From Burkholderiales bacterium (GTDB lineage: Bacteria > Pseudomonadota > Gammaproteobacteria > Burkholderiales > JAEUOS01), in the NCBI GenBank assembly GCA_016790635.1, contig JAEUOR010000088.1, positions 1 through 64,000 on the forward strand: a stretch of 64,000 nt of DNA, given 5' to 3'. Below, piece by piece: positions 42,627-52,213 of this stretch. How positions within the stretch are numbered: position 1 is the first letter of the stretch; each line of letters opens with the position of its first letter. The position numbers and the translations under genes were made by a program. Below the pieces are notes generated by a model. The model was not told the DNA's origin and searched no databases. It worked only from the letters and a program-made list of their open reading frames with translations.

Positions 42627-43577
42627 CTACTCGGCGGAGCGCAACCCTGCGCTCTGGATCAGCGCCCGGAACTTCTCGCTTTCGGCGCGCGAGAACGTAG
42701 CGAAGTCGCCGCGGTTGCGATACAGGATGGGCTGCGCGACGTTCTGCATGCGCTGCACGACAGGGGGCGAGCGCAGCGTGCGCTCGCAGGCCTGCTCGAT
42801 GCGCGCGATGACCGGCTCCGGAGTGCCGGCGGGCGCATAGATGCCGGTCCAGATCGTGTACACCATGTCGTAGCCCGCTTCGCGCATGGTCGGCACATCC
42901 GGAAAATCGGGATTGCGCTGCTCGGTGAGAAAGGCAATCGCATGCAGGTCGTACTGCCGGATGAGCAGCGTCTGGTCGATGAAGATCTGCAACTGCCCAG
43001 ACAGGAATGCTGCCATCACGTCGCCCGAGCCTCGATAGGGGATGTGGTTCATCTGCACGTTTGCCAGACGCGTCAGCGCGACCATCGCGATGTGCGGGAT
43101 GGTGCCGGCGCCAGTCGAGGCGTAGGGGAAGCCTGAGCCTTCGCGCCGCGCCCGTGCGACGACGTCCGCCACGCTGCGCAGGCCCGAGTTCTTCGGTGTC
43201 ATCATGACCACCGGGCTGCTCGCGACCTGGCACACGGGAGCGAAGCTGTCGAGGGAGTAGGCAAGTCCCTGACGGAAGTGCGGCTGGATCGCGACGGGCC
43301 CGACCGGCGTGAAGAGCAGCGTCTGGCCATCCGGCTTGGCGCGCGCCACCTCGGTCGCGCCGATCGTGCCGGCCGCGCCGGTGGTGTTGCGCACCACGAT
43401 CGACTGGCCGAGTGCGGCGGACATGTCCGGCTGCATCAGGCGCGCGACGATGTCCGACGGTCCGCCCACCGAGAAATTGACGACCACCTGTATCTGCGCC
43501 TGGATCGGCAGGCAGGCGAACGCGAGCGCAGTGCAAGCGAGCCAGCGGAACGAACGGGCGATGCGGCTGGGTGTCAT
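42627..43577 (-). CDS. Bug/TctC-family receptor of the third sulfatase operon
   Basis: 316 residues from ATG 43577. Signal peptide ends in ACLPIQAQ; the usual Bug opening is degenerate (IQVVVNFSVGGPSDIV), missing the canonical PFPAGG form, while MNHIPYRGSGDVMAAFLSGQ is typical. The unusual binding loop may reflect a different ligand. It heads the minus-strand operon with a sulfatase and a SnoaL-like gene. Confidence 0.83.
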   Translation of the reverse strand: MTPSRIARSFRWLACTALAFACLPIQAQIQVVVNFSVGGPSDIVARLMQPDMSAALGQSIVVRNTTGAAGTIGATEVARAKPDGQTLLFTPVGPVAIQPHFRQGLAYSLDSFAPVCQVASSPVVMMTPKNSGLRSVADVVARARREGSGFPYASTGAGTIPHIAMVALTRLANVQMNHIPYRGSGDVMAAFLSGQLQIFIDQTLLIRQYDLHAIAFLTEQRNPDFPDVPTMREAGYDMVYTIWTGIYAPAGTPEPVIARIEQACERTLRSPPVVQRMQNVAQPILYRNRGDFATFSRAESEKFRALIQSAGLRSAE

Positions 43578-43717
43578 GATGGCGATTCCGGACGAGAAGG
43601 CGCGACAATACTGCATTTGCTTCCGTTCCGGCCGCCGCAGCGACAAGCGATCGGCGCCGCGCAGCCCGAGATCCTCGCTTCACGCGGGAATGCATCACTT
43701 TTCACCAACCGACCCAT

Positions 43718-46051
43718 ATGACCATTTCATTCGGCAGCACCAAAGGCAGGCTGGAGGACGGACGCATGATCACCGGACGGGGGCGCTATGTCTCCGACTG
43801 GTCTTTCCCCGACCAGGCCCATGGCTACTTCCTGCGCTCGGACCGCCCGCATGCGGAGATAGCCGCCATCGACCCCGCCGCCGCCCTGGCGATGCCGGGC
43901 GTGATCGCGGTGTTCACAGGGGCCGACGTGCTGGCAGCCGGACAGGGACCGATGCCGGCGGCGGCGCCCATGAAGGGTCGCGACGGCAGCGAGCAGCGTG
44001 TCTCGCCGCGCTTCTCGCTGACCGCCGACCGCGTGCGCTACGTGGGTGAGCCGGTGGCGCTGGTGGTCGCCGCAACCGCGGCGCAGGCGCAGGATGCCGC
44101 CGAGGCGCTCGCGGTCGAGTACCGGGAACTGCCGGCGGTGGTCGACGCGAAAGCGGCGCTGGCCGCCGGCGCGCCGCTGCTGCATGCGACGGCGCCAGGC
44201 AACCTCGTGCTCGACTTCGAAGGCGGCGACGCATCCGCCACGCAGGCGGCATTCGCGCGTGCGGCCAAGGTCGTGACGCTCACCGGCTATCACACGCGCG
44301 TCATCGGTAACCCGATGGAACCGCGCGCCGCGACCGGTACCTACGATCCTGCCGACGATTCGTACTTGTTGCACGCCACCACGCAGGGCGCCGGCCCGAT
44401 GCGCGCCCAGGTTGCCGCCATGCTCGGCGTGGCCCCGGAGAAGGTCCGCATCGTCGCCGAGGAAGTGGGCGGCGGGTTCGGCGTGCGTTTCAACGCCTAC
44501 CCAGAATACGGCGCGCTGCTGTTGGCGGCGAAAAAACTTGGCCGCCCGATCAAATGGGTCAGCACGCGCTCGGAAGTGTTCGTCGCCGACGAACAGGCGC
44601 GCGACGTGTTCCACAAGGGACAGATCGCCCTCGATGCAGCGGGTCGCATTCTCGGCATGCGCTTCGAGTACGTCTCCAATGTCGGCGCCTACGTGGCCTT
44701 CACCGGAGCCTTCGTCAACACCGTCAACCTGGTCAACGTCGTCAGCGGGGTCTACGACGTGCAGGCAGTGCACGTCCAGGCCAAGCTCGCCCTGACCAAT
44801 ACCGTGCCGATGGCGGCCTATCGCGGCGCCGGGCGACCGGTGGCCTCCTGCGCCCTTGAACGCCTCATCGACCAGGCGGCGTTCGAGATCGGCATGGATC
44901 CGGCCGAATTCCGCCGTCGCAACCTGGTTCCCAAATCGAGTTTCCCCTACAAGATCGTCACCGGATTCGAATACGACTGCGGCGACTTCGAGGGCGTGCT
45001 CGACCGCGCGCTGGCCGCAGCCGACTGGGCCGGCTTTCCCGAGCGACGCAGGCAGTCGGCGGCTGGCGGCAAGCTGCGCGGGCGCGGGCTTGCCACCTAC
45101 ATTGAAGCCACCGCCTCAGGCGGCTTCGCCCCGTTCGACCAGGCGCATGTGACCTGGGAAGAGGACGGCTCGGTCACCCTGCGCACCGCCTCGCACAACC
45201 ACGGGCAGGGGCACGCAACCGCCTTCGCGCAAATCGTTTCCGGAGTGCTGGGCATCCCGATGGAAAAGATCCGCCTGCGCACCTCGGAAGCGGGCTTCCA
45301 GATGACGGCCAACCCGACCGGCGGCTCGCGCACCCTGCTCGGGCTGGGCAGCGCCATGTACTCGGCGGCGCAGGAAATCGTGCGCAACGGCATTCCACTG
45401 GCGGCCGATGCGCTGGAATGCGCGGTCGCCGACGTGTCCTTCGACCTCGGGCAGTACCGCATCGTCGGCACCGACCGGTCGATCGCGATCACGGATCTGG
45501 CGCGGAAATTCCCCGGCAGGCTGGACCTGGATTACCGCGACCGCCCGAAGGTGCCATCGACGTTTCCGAACGGCTGCCACATCGCCGAGATCGAGATCGA
45601 GCCGGAAACAGGAGAAACGACGATCGTTTCCTACATCGCCTGCGACGACGCCGGCAACATCATCAACCACCAGATCGTTGCCGGACAGATGCACGGCGGC
45701 ATCACCCAGGGCGCCGGCCACGTGTTTCAGGAGCAGGCGGTGTACGACGAACACGGCCAGCTCCTGACCGGCAGCTTCATGGACTACGCGATGCCGCGCC
45801 CGGGCCTGGTCGGCGGACTGAAGCTGCTGGACCACCCGGTGCCGACGGCGACCAACCCGCTCGGTGCCAAGGGCGTCGGCGAGGCGGGCGTCACCGGTTC
45901 CATGCCTTGCCTCATGAATGCCGTGCTGGACGCGCTGCGCCCGGCCGGCGTCACGCGTTTCGACATGCCTGCCAGCAGGGCGCGCGTCTGGCAGGCAATA
46001 CGAGAAGCCAAGGCCGGCCGGCCGGACGCGCTGGCAGTAGCTGCCGTCTGA
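43718..46051 (+). CDS. Orphan xanthine-dehydrogenase-family molybdenum subunit
   Basis: 777 residues, full length for the large catalytic subunit (CoxL/XdhB/aldehyde oxidase type). Visible marks: DGRMITGRGRYVSD at the start, EEVGGGFGVRFNAYPEYGAL for molybdopterin binding, AYRGAGRP as in aldehyde-oxidising rather than CO-oxidising enzymes (which have a cysteine loop there), and KGVGEAGVTG with the catalytic glutamate. Such enzymes need FAD and [2Fe-2S] subunits, normally encoded alongside; none is in this window. It may borrow them from elsewhere. Divergent from the Bug-sulfatase operon. Hydroxylates an aldehyde or heterocycle; substrate unknown. Confidence 0.83.
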   Translation: MTISFGSTKGRLEDGRMITGRGRYVSDWSFPDQAHGYFLRSDRPHAEIAAIDPAAALAMPGVIAVFTGADVLAAGQGPMPAAAPMKGRDGSEQRVSPRFSLTADRVRYVGEPVALVVAATAAQAQDAAEALAVEYRELPAVVDAKAALAAGAPLLHATAPGNLVLDFEGGDASATQAAFARAAKVVTLTGYHTRVIGNPMEPRAATGTYDPADDSYLLHATTQGAGPMRAQVAAMLGVAPEKVRIVAEEVGGGFGVRFNAYPEYGALLLAAKKLGRPIKWVSTRSEVFVADEQARDVFHKGQIALDAAGRILGMRFEYVSNVGAYVAFTGAFVNTVNLVNVVSGVYDVQAVHVQAKLALTNTVPMAAYRGAGRPVASCALERLIDQAAFEIGMDPAEFRRRNLVPKSSFPYKIVTGFEYDCGDFEGVLDRALAAADWAGFPERRRQSAAGGKLRGRGLATYIEATASGGFAPFDQAHVTWEEDGSVTLRTASHNHGQGHATAFAQIVSGVLGIPMEKIRLRTSEAGFQMTANPTGGSRTLLGLGSAMYSAAQEIVRNGIPLAADALECAVADVSFDLGQYRIVGTDRSIAITDLARKFPGRLDLDYRDRPKVPSTFPNGCHIAEIEIEPETGETTIVSYIACDDAGNIINHQIVAGQMHGGITQGAGHVFQEQAVYDEHGQLLTGSFMDYAMPRPGLVGGLKLLDHPVPTATNPLGAKGVGEAGVTGSMPCLMNAVLDALRPAGVTRFDMPASRARVWQAIREAKAGRPDALAVAAV

Positions 46052-46068
46052 AACCGCGCGCGCCTGGC

Positions 46069-46953
46069 CTATTCGAACGGTGGCTCGTCCCACCAGGGAT
46101 AGAAACCGGGCATGCCGTCGGAAACCCGGTCGGGGTAATTGGGTTTGCGCTTCTCCAGAAAGGCGCTGACGCCCTCGCGCGCGTCCGCCGAACGGCCGCG
46201 CGCCTGGATTGACCGGCTGTCGACCCGGTGCGCCATCATGGGATGCGGCGCCGCCGCCATGCGCCACAGCATCTGGCGGGTCATGGCCACCGATACCGGT
46301 GCGGTGTTGTCGGCAATCTCCCGCGCCAGCGCGCGCGCTGCCGGCAGCAGTTCCTCCGGCGCATGCAGGGAGCGCACCAGGCCGTGGTCCAGCGCCTCCT
46401 GCGCGCCGAATATGCGACCGGTCATGCACCACTCGAGCGCCGTCTGCATGCCGACCAGACGCGACAAGAACCAGGTCGAGGCCGCCTCCGGGGTGATGCC
46501 GCGGCGCGCGAAGACGAATCCGAAGCGCGCGTCGGTCGAAGCCAGGCGCATGTCCATGGGCAATTGCATGGTCACGCCGATGCCCACCGCCGCGCCATTG
46601 ATGGCGCCGATCACCGGCTTGACGCTTTGGTACATGCGCAGCGTCACCAGCCCGCCGCCGTCGCGATAGACATCGCCGACGCGCATCTTCTCGCGTGCCG
46701 CCTCGGCGCGCGCTTCGTAGTCGAAGGTCTTGCCGCCCGCTGACAGGTCGGCACCAGCGCAGAACGCGCGGCCCGCGCCGGTGATGATGACCGCTTTGAC
46801 CGCGTCGTCGGCGTCGGTCACATCGAACACGGCGACGAGCTCGTCGCGCATCTGAGGGTTGAAGGCATTGAGTTTCTCGGGACGATTGAGGGTGACGGTG
46901 GCGATGCCGTCAGACACCTCGTAGCGCAGCGTTTCCAGCGAACTCATGGGCAT
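46069..46953 (-). CDS. Enoyl-CoA hydratase/isomerase (crotonase family)
   Basis: 294 residues from ATG 46953. Crotonase fold with VTLNRPEKLNAFNPQM, oxyanion-hole region GAGRAFCAGADLSAGG and the second oxyanion segment INGAAVGIGVTM; GITPEAASTWFLSRLVG lies where the catalytic glutamates sit, with one Glu kept. The protein is longer than typical by about 30 residues with a tryptophan-rich end (GFYPWWDEPPFE). Acts on a CoA thioester, hydration or isomerisation undetermined. Convergent with the molybdenum subunit gene by 17 bases. Confidence 0.8.
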   Translation of the reverse strand: MPMSSLETLRYEVSDGIATVTLNRPEKLNAFNPQMRDELVAVFDVTDADDAVKAVIITGAGRAFCAGADLSAGGKTFDYEARAEAAREKMRVGDVYRDGGGLVTLRMYQSVKPVIGAINGAAVGIGVTMQLPMDMRLASTDARFGFVFARRGITPEAASTWFLSRLVGMQTALEWCMTGRIFGAQEALDHGLVRSLHAPEELLPAARALAREIADNTAPVSVAMTRQMLWRMAAAPHPMMAHRVDSRSIQARGRSADAREGVSAFLEKRKPNYPDRVSDGMPGFYPWWDEPPFE

Positions 46954-47088
46954 GGATGGTCTCTCCTGTGGATGCGGCGAATGCCGGCCGGGCTCGCCTG
47001 CTGGACTGCATTGTCGCAGCGATGCGTGTGCGTCACGCAGGCCTGACACAATGTGACGCCTGCGCAAGCCATACCCTAGGAGACAAGC

Positions 47089-47850
47089 ATGACCGGAACC
47101 TGCCTGATCACCGGCGGCGCACGCGGCATCGGCCGGGCCACCGCGCTGGCCGCCGCGCGCGACGGCTGGGACGTCGCCATCAACTACCGCGAGCGCGCCG
47201 ACGCGGCCAAGGCCGTGGTCGCGGAGGTACAGGCGCTCGGCCGCAGGGCCGTGGCGATCCAGGCGGATATCGCGCTCGAGGTCGACATCCTGCGGCTATT
47301 CAGCTGCGTCGAGTCCGACCTCGGGCCGCTCCGCGGCCTGGTCAACTCGGCCGGCATCGCGCTCGGCAGCCGCGTCGCGGCGCTCGATGCGGCCGCACTG
47401 GGTCGCATGATGCAGGTCAACGTGATCGGGTTGATGCTTTGCTGCCGCGAAGCCGCGCGGCGCATGTCGACCGCGCACGGTGGGCGCGGCGGTTCGGTGG
47501 TCAACATCTCATCGATGGCGGCGACCATCGGCGGGCGCAGCGGTGCTTCGACCTACGCCGCTTCCAAGGGCGCGGTCGACGTCTTCACCAGCGGCTTCGC
47601 CAAGGAGGTCGCGGCCGAAGGCATACGCGTCAACGTGGTGCGCCCGGGGGTCACCGATACCGACATAATCGCCGGCTCGCACGGCGGTCCCCGGCGCGCC
47701 GAGATCGAGGCGACGATCCCGATGAAGCGCTTCGCCAGCCCCGCCGAGGTTGCCGAGGCGGTCGTATGGCTGCTTTCCGACAAGGCCTCGTTCGTGACCG
47801 GCACGCACCTGAACGCAGGCGGCGGCGGCTTCCTGGTCGGCGCCGGCTGA
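47089..47850 (+). CDS. Short-chain dehydrogenase/reductase
   Basis: 253 residues of the classical SDR family: nucleotide loop TGGARGIGRA, NSAG near residue 85, catalytic Ser in NISSMAATIG and Tyr-x3-Lys in STYAASKGAVD, and a C-terminal end FVTGTHLNAGGGGFLVGAG typical of glucose dehydrogenase/FabG-like members. Preceded by AGGAGA. It lies between a divergent crotonase and the alcohol dehydrogenase gene 160 bases downstream. Substrate not predictable. Confidence 0.82.
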   Translation: MTGTCLITGGARGIGRATALAAARDGWDVAINYRERADAAKAVVAEVQALGRRAVAIQADIALEVDILRLFSCVESDLGPLRGLVNSAGIALGSRVAALDAAALGRMMQVNVIGLMLCCREAARRMSTAHGGRGGSVVNISSMAATIGGRSGASTYAASKGAVDVFTSGFAKEVAAEGIRVNVVRPGVTDTDIIAGSHGGPRRAEIEATIPMKRFASPAEVAEAVVWLLSDKASFVTGTHLNAGGGGFLVGAG

Positions 47851-48014
47851 CCAGCCTGTGCCGTGCGAAAGCGCAAACAATAGAATGGCGTTCCCATTGA
47901 TTGCCTGGCGGCCGATGCGCCGAGCCCCCAAGGCGCGACGCGCCGCTTGAAGCACCGACCGGCAAACCACACGCTTCCCGCCCGCGCACTTCGGCAATCC
48001 ATCAAGGAGACCCC

Positions 48015-49100
48015 ATGAAAGCAGCCGTCCTGCACGCCGCCCATCAGCCGCTGACCATCGAGGAAGTCAGCATCGACAAGCCGCGCGGCAGCGAGGTGCT
48101 GGTGCGCACCGCCGTGGCAGGCCTGTGTCACAGCGACCTGCACTTCATCGAGGGTTCCTACCCGGTGCCGATGCCGGTGGTGCTGGGCCACGAGGCGGCG
48201 GGCATTGTCGAGGCGGTGGGCGAGAACGTCAGTTACTTGAAGCCCGGCGACCACGTGATCAGTTGCCTGTCCGTTTTCTGCGGCCACTGCGAGTTCTGCA
48301 CCAGCGGCCACCCGTCGATCTGCCAGACGCCCGAGGTCAAGATGCCGCCGGGCGCGGCCCGGCGACTCAAGTGGAAGGGCGAGCACTTGAACCAGATGTT
48401 CAACCTGTCGGCGTTCGCCGAGCAGATGCTCGTGCACGAGCACGCGCTGGTCAAGGTCCGCTCGGACATGCCGCTCGACCTGGCGGCACTGATCGGCTGC
48501 GGCGTGATCACCGGCTTCGGCGCCGTGGCTCATACCGCGAGGGTGGAACCAGGCTCCTCGGTGGCCGTATTCGGCGCCGGCGGCATCGGGCTGTCGACCA
48601 TCAACGCGGCGCACATCGCAGGCGCCGGTCGCATCATCGTCATCGACAAGGACCCGTCCAAGGAGGCGCTCTCAAGACTTTTCGGCGCCACCGACTTCAT
48701 CGACGCGAACACGCCGGACGTGGTCAAGCAGATCATGGCGTTGACCTCGGGCGGAGTCCACTACGCCTTCGAGTGCATCGGCCTCAAGATCACGGCGGAG
48801 CAGTCGTTCTCTTGCCTGCGTTCGGGCGGCACGGCCACCATCATCGGCATGATCCCGGTCGGCACCAAGATCGAGTTGCACGGCGTGGACTTCCTGCGCG
48901 AGCGCCGCATCCAGGGCAGCCTGATGGGGTCGAACCGCTTTCGCACCGACATGCCGCGCTTGGTCGAGTTCTACATGCAGGGCCGCCTGCACTTGAAAGA
49001 GATGGTCTCGGGCCGCCTCAAGCTCGATCAGATCAACGAAGGGTTTGCTGATCTGAAGAAGGGCGGCATCGCCCGCAACGTCATCATGTTCGATCACTAA
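48015..49100 (+). CDS. Zinc alcohol dehydrogenase, class III-like
   Basis: 361 residues from ATG 48015 behind AAGGAGA. Catalytic zinc residues in GLCHSDLHFIEG and VLGHEAAG; structural zinc cysteines in VFCGHCEFCTSGHPSIC; NAD loop FGAGGIGLS. It belongs to the long MDR branch with formaldehyde and benzyl alcohol dehydrogenases. It precedes a ferredoxin and a CYP153-like P450 gene, so it may oxidise the alcohol that the P450 makes. An aldehyde dehydrogenase to finish that chain is not nearby. Confidence 0.82.
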   Translation: MKAAVLHAAHQPLTIEEVSIDKPRGSEVLVRTAVAGLCHSDLHFIEGSYPVPMPVVLGHEAAGIVEAVGENVSYLKPGDHVISCLSVFCGHCEFCTSGHPSICQTPEVKMPPGAARRLKWKGEHLNQMFNLSAFAEQMLVHEHALVKVRSDMPLDLAALIGCGVITGFGAVAHTARVEPGSSVAVFGAGGIGLSTINAAHIAGAGRIIVIDKDPSKEALSRLFGATDFIDANTPDVVKQIMALTSGGVHYAFECIGLKITAEQSFSCLRSGGTATIIGMIPVGTKIELHGVDFLRERRIQGSLMGSNRFRTDMPRLVEFYMQGRLHLKEMVSGRLKLDQINEGFADLKKGGIARNVIMFDH

Positions 49101-49159
49101 GACCAGCGCGAGCCGAAGGCTCGCCACCCCTATCGCAACACAACCGGAGAATTTGAAAC

Positions 49160-49480
49160 ATGCCCAAGGTAACCTTCATCGCCCATGACGGCAAGCGCAG
49201 CGAAGTGGAGGCCAAGAGCGGCGAGTCGCTGATGCTCGCCGCCGTCCTCAACAAGGTGGCCGGCATCGACGCCGACTGTGGCGGCCAGTGCGCCTGCGCG
49301 ACCTGCCATGTCTTCATCGAGCCTCCGTGGTCGGCGCTGATGCCGCCGATCGCGGACAACGAGGAGGAGATGCTGAACTTCACCGCCGAGCGCAAGGAGT
49401 ACTCGAGGCTTGCCTGCCAGATCCCGATCACTGACGCGCTGGATGGACTGACCGTTTCGATGCCCGACGGCCAACACTGA
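49160..49480 (+). CDS. [2Fe-2S] ferredoxin for the adjacent P450
   Basis: 106 residues of the adrenodoxin/putidaredoxin type with CGGQCACATCHVF (C-x5-C-x2-C) and a last cysteine in SRLACQIPI. Ends with TVSMPDGQH, a common tail in this family. Lies 21 bases before the P450 gene; its task is to hand electrons to it. A matching FAD ferredoxin reductase, usual in CYP153 operons, is missing from the window. Confidence 0.88.
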   Translation: MPKVTFIAHDGKRSEVEAKSGESLMLAAVLNKVAGIDADCGGQCACATCHVFIEPPWSALMPPIADNEEEMLNFTAERKEYSRLACQIPITDALDGLTVSMPDGQH

Positions 49481-49501
49481 AAAACATTCGGAGACAAGCC
49501 C

Positions 49502-50776
49502 ATGAGCACCGCCACCGCGAACCCGACGGACGCGCGTCAACGCGCGTATTCCCTGCCGCTCGAGTCCCTCGACCCCAGCGACCCGGCGCTGTTCGTCGAT
49601 GACAGCGTCGTCCACTACTTCGAGCGCCTGCGCCGCGAGGACCCGGTGCATCGCACGCACAGCCCCAACCCGATCTTCGGCGATTTCTGGTCGATCACGA
49701 AGTACAACGACATCATGGCGGTCGACACCAACCACCATGTTTTCTCCTCGGACTGGTCGCAGGGCGGCATCACCATCGGCGACCGGCCGATCAACGAGCG
49801 CTTCCAGATGTTCATCGCGATGGACCCGCCCAAGCACGACGTACAGCGCAAGGCGGTCAGCCCCATCGTCGCGCCCGGCAACCTGGCCAACATGGAAGCG
49901 CTGATCCGCGAACGCACCCGCTTTGTGCTCGACGGTCTGCCGCGCAACGAAACCTTCAACTGGGTCGAAAAGGTGTCGGTCGAACTGACCACGTTGATGC
50001 TCGCCACGCTGTTCGACTTCCCGCTCGAGGATCGCCGGCTCCTGACCTACTGGTCGGACGTGGCCACCGCCGTGCCCGAGGTACTGGTCGGCGTGGCCGA
50101 CCCGGAGCTGGCGGCCAAGAAGCGGCTCCAGGAAATGGGCAAGATGGCCGAGTACATGACGCGGCTGTGGAACGAACGCGTCAACGCTGCGCCGAAGACC
50201 GACCTGATCTCGATGCTGGCGCACAACCCGGCGACACGCAACATGGGGCCGGTCGAGTTCATGGGCAATTGCGTGCTCCTGATCGTGGGCGGCAACGACA
50301 CCACGCGCAATTCGATGAGCGGCAGCCTCCTGGCCATGAGCCGCCACCCCGAAGAGTGGGCCAAGCTGCGCGCCAACCCGGCCCTGGTCGACAGCATGGT
50401 GCCGGAGATCATCCGCTGGCAGACGCCGCTGGCGCACATGCGCCGCACCGCGCTGGCCGACACGGAACTTAACGGCAAGAAGATCAGGAAGGGCGACAAG
50501 GTCGTGATGTGGTACCTGTCCGGCAACCGCGACGAGAGCGTCATCGATCAGCCCGAGCGCTTCATCATCGACCGGCCGCGGCCGCGCCAGCACATGGCCT
50601 TCGGCTTCGGCATCCACCGCTGCGTGGGCAATCGCCTCGCGGAATTGCAGCTCAAGATCCTGTGGGAGGAGATCCTCGCGCGCTTCCCGGTGATCGAGGT
50701 GGTGGGTGAGCCGGTACGCGTGCGCAACAATTTCGTGCGCGGCTATTCGGAGTTGCCAGTGCGCATCCCGGGCTGA
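49502..50776 (+). CDS. CYP153-like cytochrome P450 hydroxylase
   Basis: 424 residues, soluble bacterial P450. I-helix VGGNDTTRNSMSG, ExxR in EIIRWQTPLAHMRRTA, and heme-cysteine loop AFGFGIHRCVGNRLAELQLK. The GNDTTRNS segment, FIAMDPPKHDVQRKAVSPIV and the HRCVGNRLAE loop are characteristic of the CYP153 family, which hydroxylates terminal methyl groups of alkanes and also side chains of cyclic hydrocarbons. Preceded by its ferredoxin and an alcohol dehydrogenase, convergent with the box genes. Whether the substrate is an alkane or an alkyl-aromatic is open; proximity to benzoyl-CoA genes makes the latter worth testing. Confidence 0.87.
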   Translation: MSTATANPTDARQRAYSLPLESLDPSDPALFVDDSVVHYFERLRREDPVHRTHSPNPIFGDFWSITKYNDIMAVDTNHHVFSSDWSQGGITIGDRPINERFQMFIAMDPPKHDVQRKAVSPIVAPGNLANMEALIRERTRFVLDGLPRNETFNWVEKVSVELTTLMLATLFDFPLEDRRLLTYWSDVATAVPEVLVGVADPELAAKKRLQEMGKMAEYMTRLWNERVNAAPKTDLISMLAHNPATRNMGPVEFMGNCVLLIVGGNDTTRNSMSGSLLAMSRHPEEWAKLRANPALVDSMVPEIIRWQTPLAHMRRTALADTELNGKKIRKGDKVVMWYLSGNRDESVIDQPERFIIDRPRPRQHMAFGFGIHRCVGNRLAELQLKILWEEILARFPVIEVVGEPVRVRNNFVRGYSELPVRIPG

Positions 50777-50804
50777 AGCCCCGCTCGACGTTCCCTGTGC
50801 TGAA

Positions 50805-50831
50805 GCGGTCCGCACGACGCGTGCGGGCCGC
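50805..50831. terminator. Hairpin between the P450 and boxA genes
   Basis: GCGGTCCGCAC (50805-50815) pairs with GTGCGGGCCGC (50821-50831) with one mismatch and a 5-base loop, in the 87-base space between convergent genes. A likely bidirectional terminator. Confidence 0.55.
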
Positions 50832-50863
50832 TGCCCGGTCTCGCGGGATTTGCATGTCCCGGG

Positions 50864-52171
50864 TCAGTAGGTCTCCAGGTGCAGCCTGCCCTGCGCCTTC
50901 AGTTCGGCGCCGGTTTGCTCCCAGTCCAGGCCGGTCTCGCGCGCCACGTCGCGCAGCGCCAGCACCACGCCTTCTTCCATGGCCTTCAGGCCGCAGACGT
51001 AGAAATAGGTGTTGGGATCGGCCAGGAGCGGCCCCACATCGGCGGCGCGCTCCCGCAACAGGTCCTGCACATAGCGCTTCGGGCTGCCTGGAGTGCGCGA
51101 GAACGCGAAATTGATGTCAATGAAGTCCTTGGGCAGGTTCTGCAGCGGGCCAAAGTAGGGCAGGTCTTCCTTGGTGCGTGCGCCGAAGAAGAGCATCAGC
51201 TTGCCGCCTTCGAACTTGCCGGACTGACGCAGGCGCCGGCGCCATTCGGTCATGGCCCGCATGGGCGCACTGCCGGTGCCGGTGCAGATCATGACGATGT
51301 TGGACCGGGGGTGATTGGGCATCAGGAACGACGCGCCAAAGGGCCCGATGACTTCCACCTTGGCGCCGATGCTCAGGTCGCACATGTAGTTGGACGCCAC
51401 GCCGCGCACCGGCTTTCCGGAGTAATCCTCGAGCACGCGCTTGATGGTCAGCGAGACGTTGTTGTAGCCGGGCCGCTCGCCATTGCGCGGGCTGGCGATC
51501 GAATACTGGCGCGCGTGATGCGGCCGGCCATTCGCATCCGCGCCCGGCGGCAGGACGCCGATGGACTGGCCTTCCAGCACCGGGAACGGCATGGCGCCGA
51601 AGTCGAGCACGATGTGATGCGTGTCGTATTCGCGCCCGACTTCGGTGACGCGCACGTTGCCGGTGACAGTCGCGGTGATGGTCTTGGTTGCCGCCTTGGG
51701 GCCGTACAGGTTGGTGTAGGCGTGCGCGGCCGACCAGGGCGGCAAGGTCGCACCGAAGGAGGCGGATTGCGTCGACTCCACGGCGCTGCCGGCCGACGCG
51801 TTGGCCGGAGCGGCGGCAGCAGCGGTCGCCGGTGCGGCAACCGATGTCGCGGTGTCTGCCGCGTCACCCGCACCGAACTCGGCCAACTGCGCCGCGCTCA
51901 GTTCGGCGGGCAGTTCGTCCCAGCCCAACTGGGCCTCGATCGTGTAGGCCTGCACCCGCGGCATGGACCGCCAGTTGTCGATCGAACCGGTCGGACAGGG
52001 CGAGATGCAGTCCATGCACAGGTTGCACTTGGACGCATCGACCACGTAGTTGCGCGAGTCGTGCGTGATCGCCTGCACCGGGCAGATCGACTCGCAGGTG
52101 TTGCAGCGAATGCATATCTCCGGGTCGATCAGGTGCTGCTTGATCAGCGCGCCTTCGGTCGGTGCGTTCAT
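50864..52171 (-). CDS. boxA: Benzoyl-CoA epoxidase reductase component BoxA
   Basis: 435 residues. The N-terminus is a two-[4Fe-4S] ferredoxin (CIRCNTCESICP and CNLCMDCISPCP); an alanine/threonine-rich linker (about 108-140) follows; the rest is a ferredoxin-NADP reductase-like FAD/NADPH module (RQYSIASPRNGER, CTGTGSAPMRAM, FYVCGLKAMEEG). BoxA feeds electrons from NADPH to BoxB in the aerobic benzoyl-CoA pathway. It is the last gene of the boxC-boxB-boxA transcript, 78 bases after boxB, with a hairpin in the gap. Confidence 0.95.
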   Translation of the reverse strand: MNAPTEGALIKQHLIDPEICIRCNTCESICPVQAITHDSRNYVVDASKCNLCMDCISPCPTGSIDNWRSMPRVQAYTIEAQLGWDELPAELSAAQLAEFGAGDAADTATSVAAPATAAAAAPANASAGSAVESTQSASFGATLPPWSAAHAYTNLYGPKAATKTITATVTGNVRVTEVGREYDTHHIVLDFGAMPFPVLEGQSIGVLPPGADANGRPHHARQYSIASPRNGERPGYNNVSLTIKRVLEDYSGKPVRGVASNYMCDLSIGAKVEVIGPFGASFLMPNHPRSNIVMICTGTGSAPMRAMTEWRRRLRQSGKFEGGKLMLFFGARTKEDLPYFGPLQNLPKDFIDINFAFSRTPGSPKRYVQDLLRERAADVGPLLADPNTYFYVCGLKAMEEGVVLALRDVARETGLDWEQTGAELKAQGRLHLETY

Positions 52172-52213
52172 TCTCTGGTCCTGCCTCCTGTCATGGGGTC
52201 CGTGCGTGCCGCC

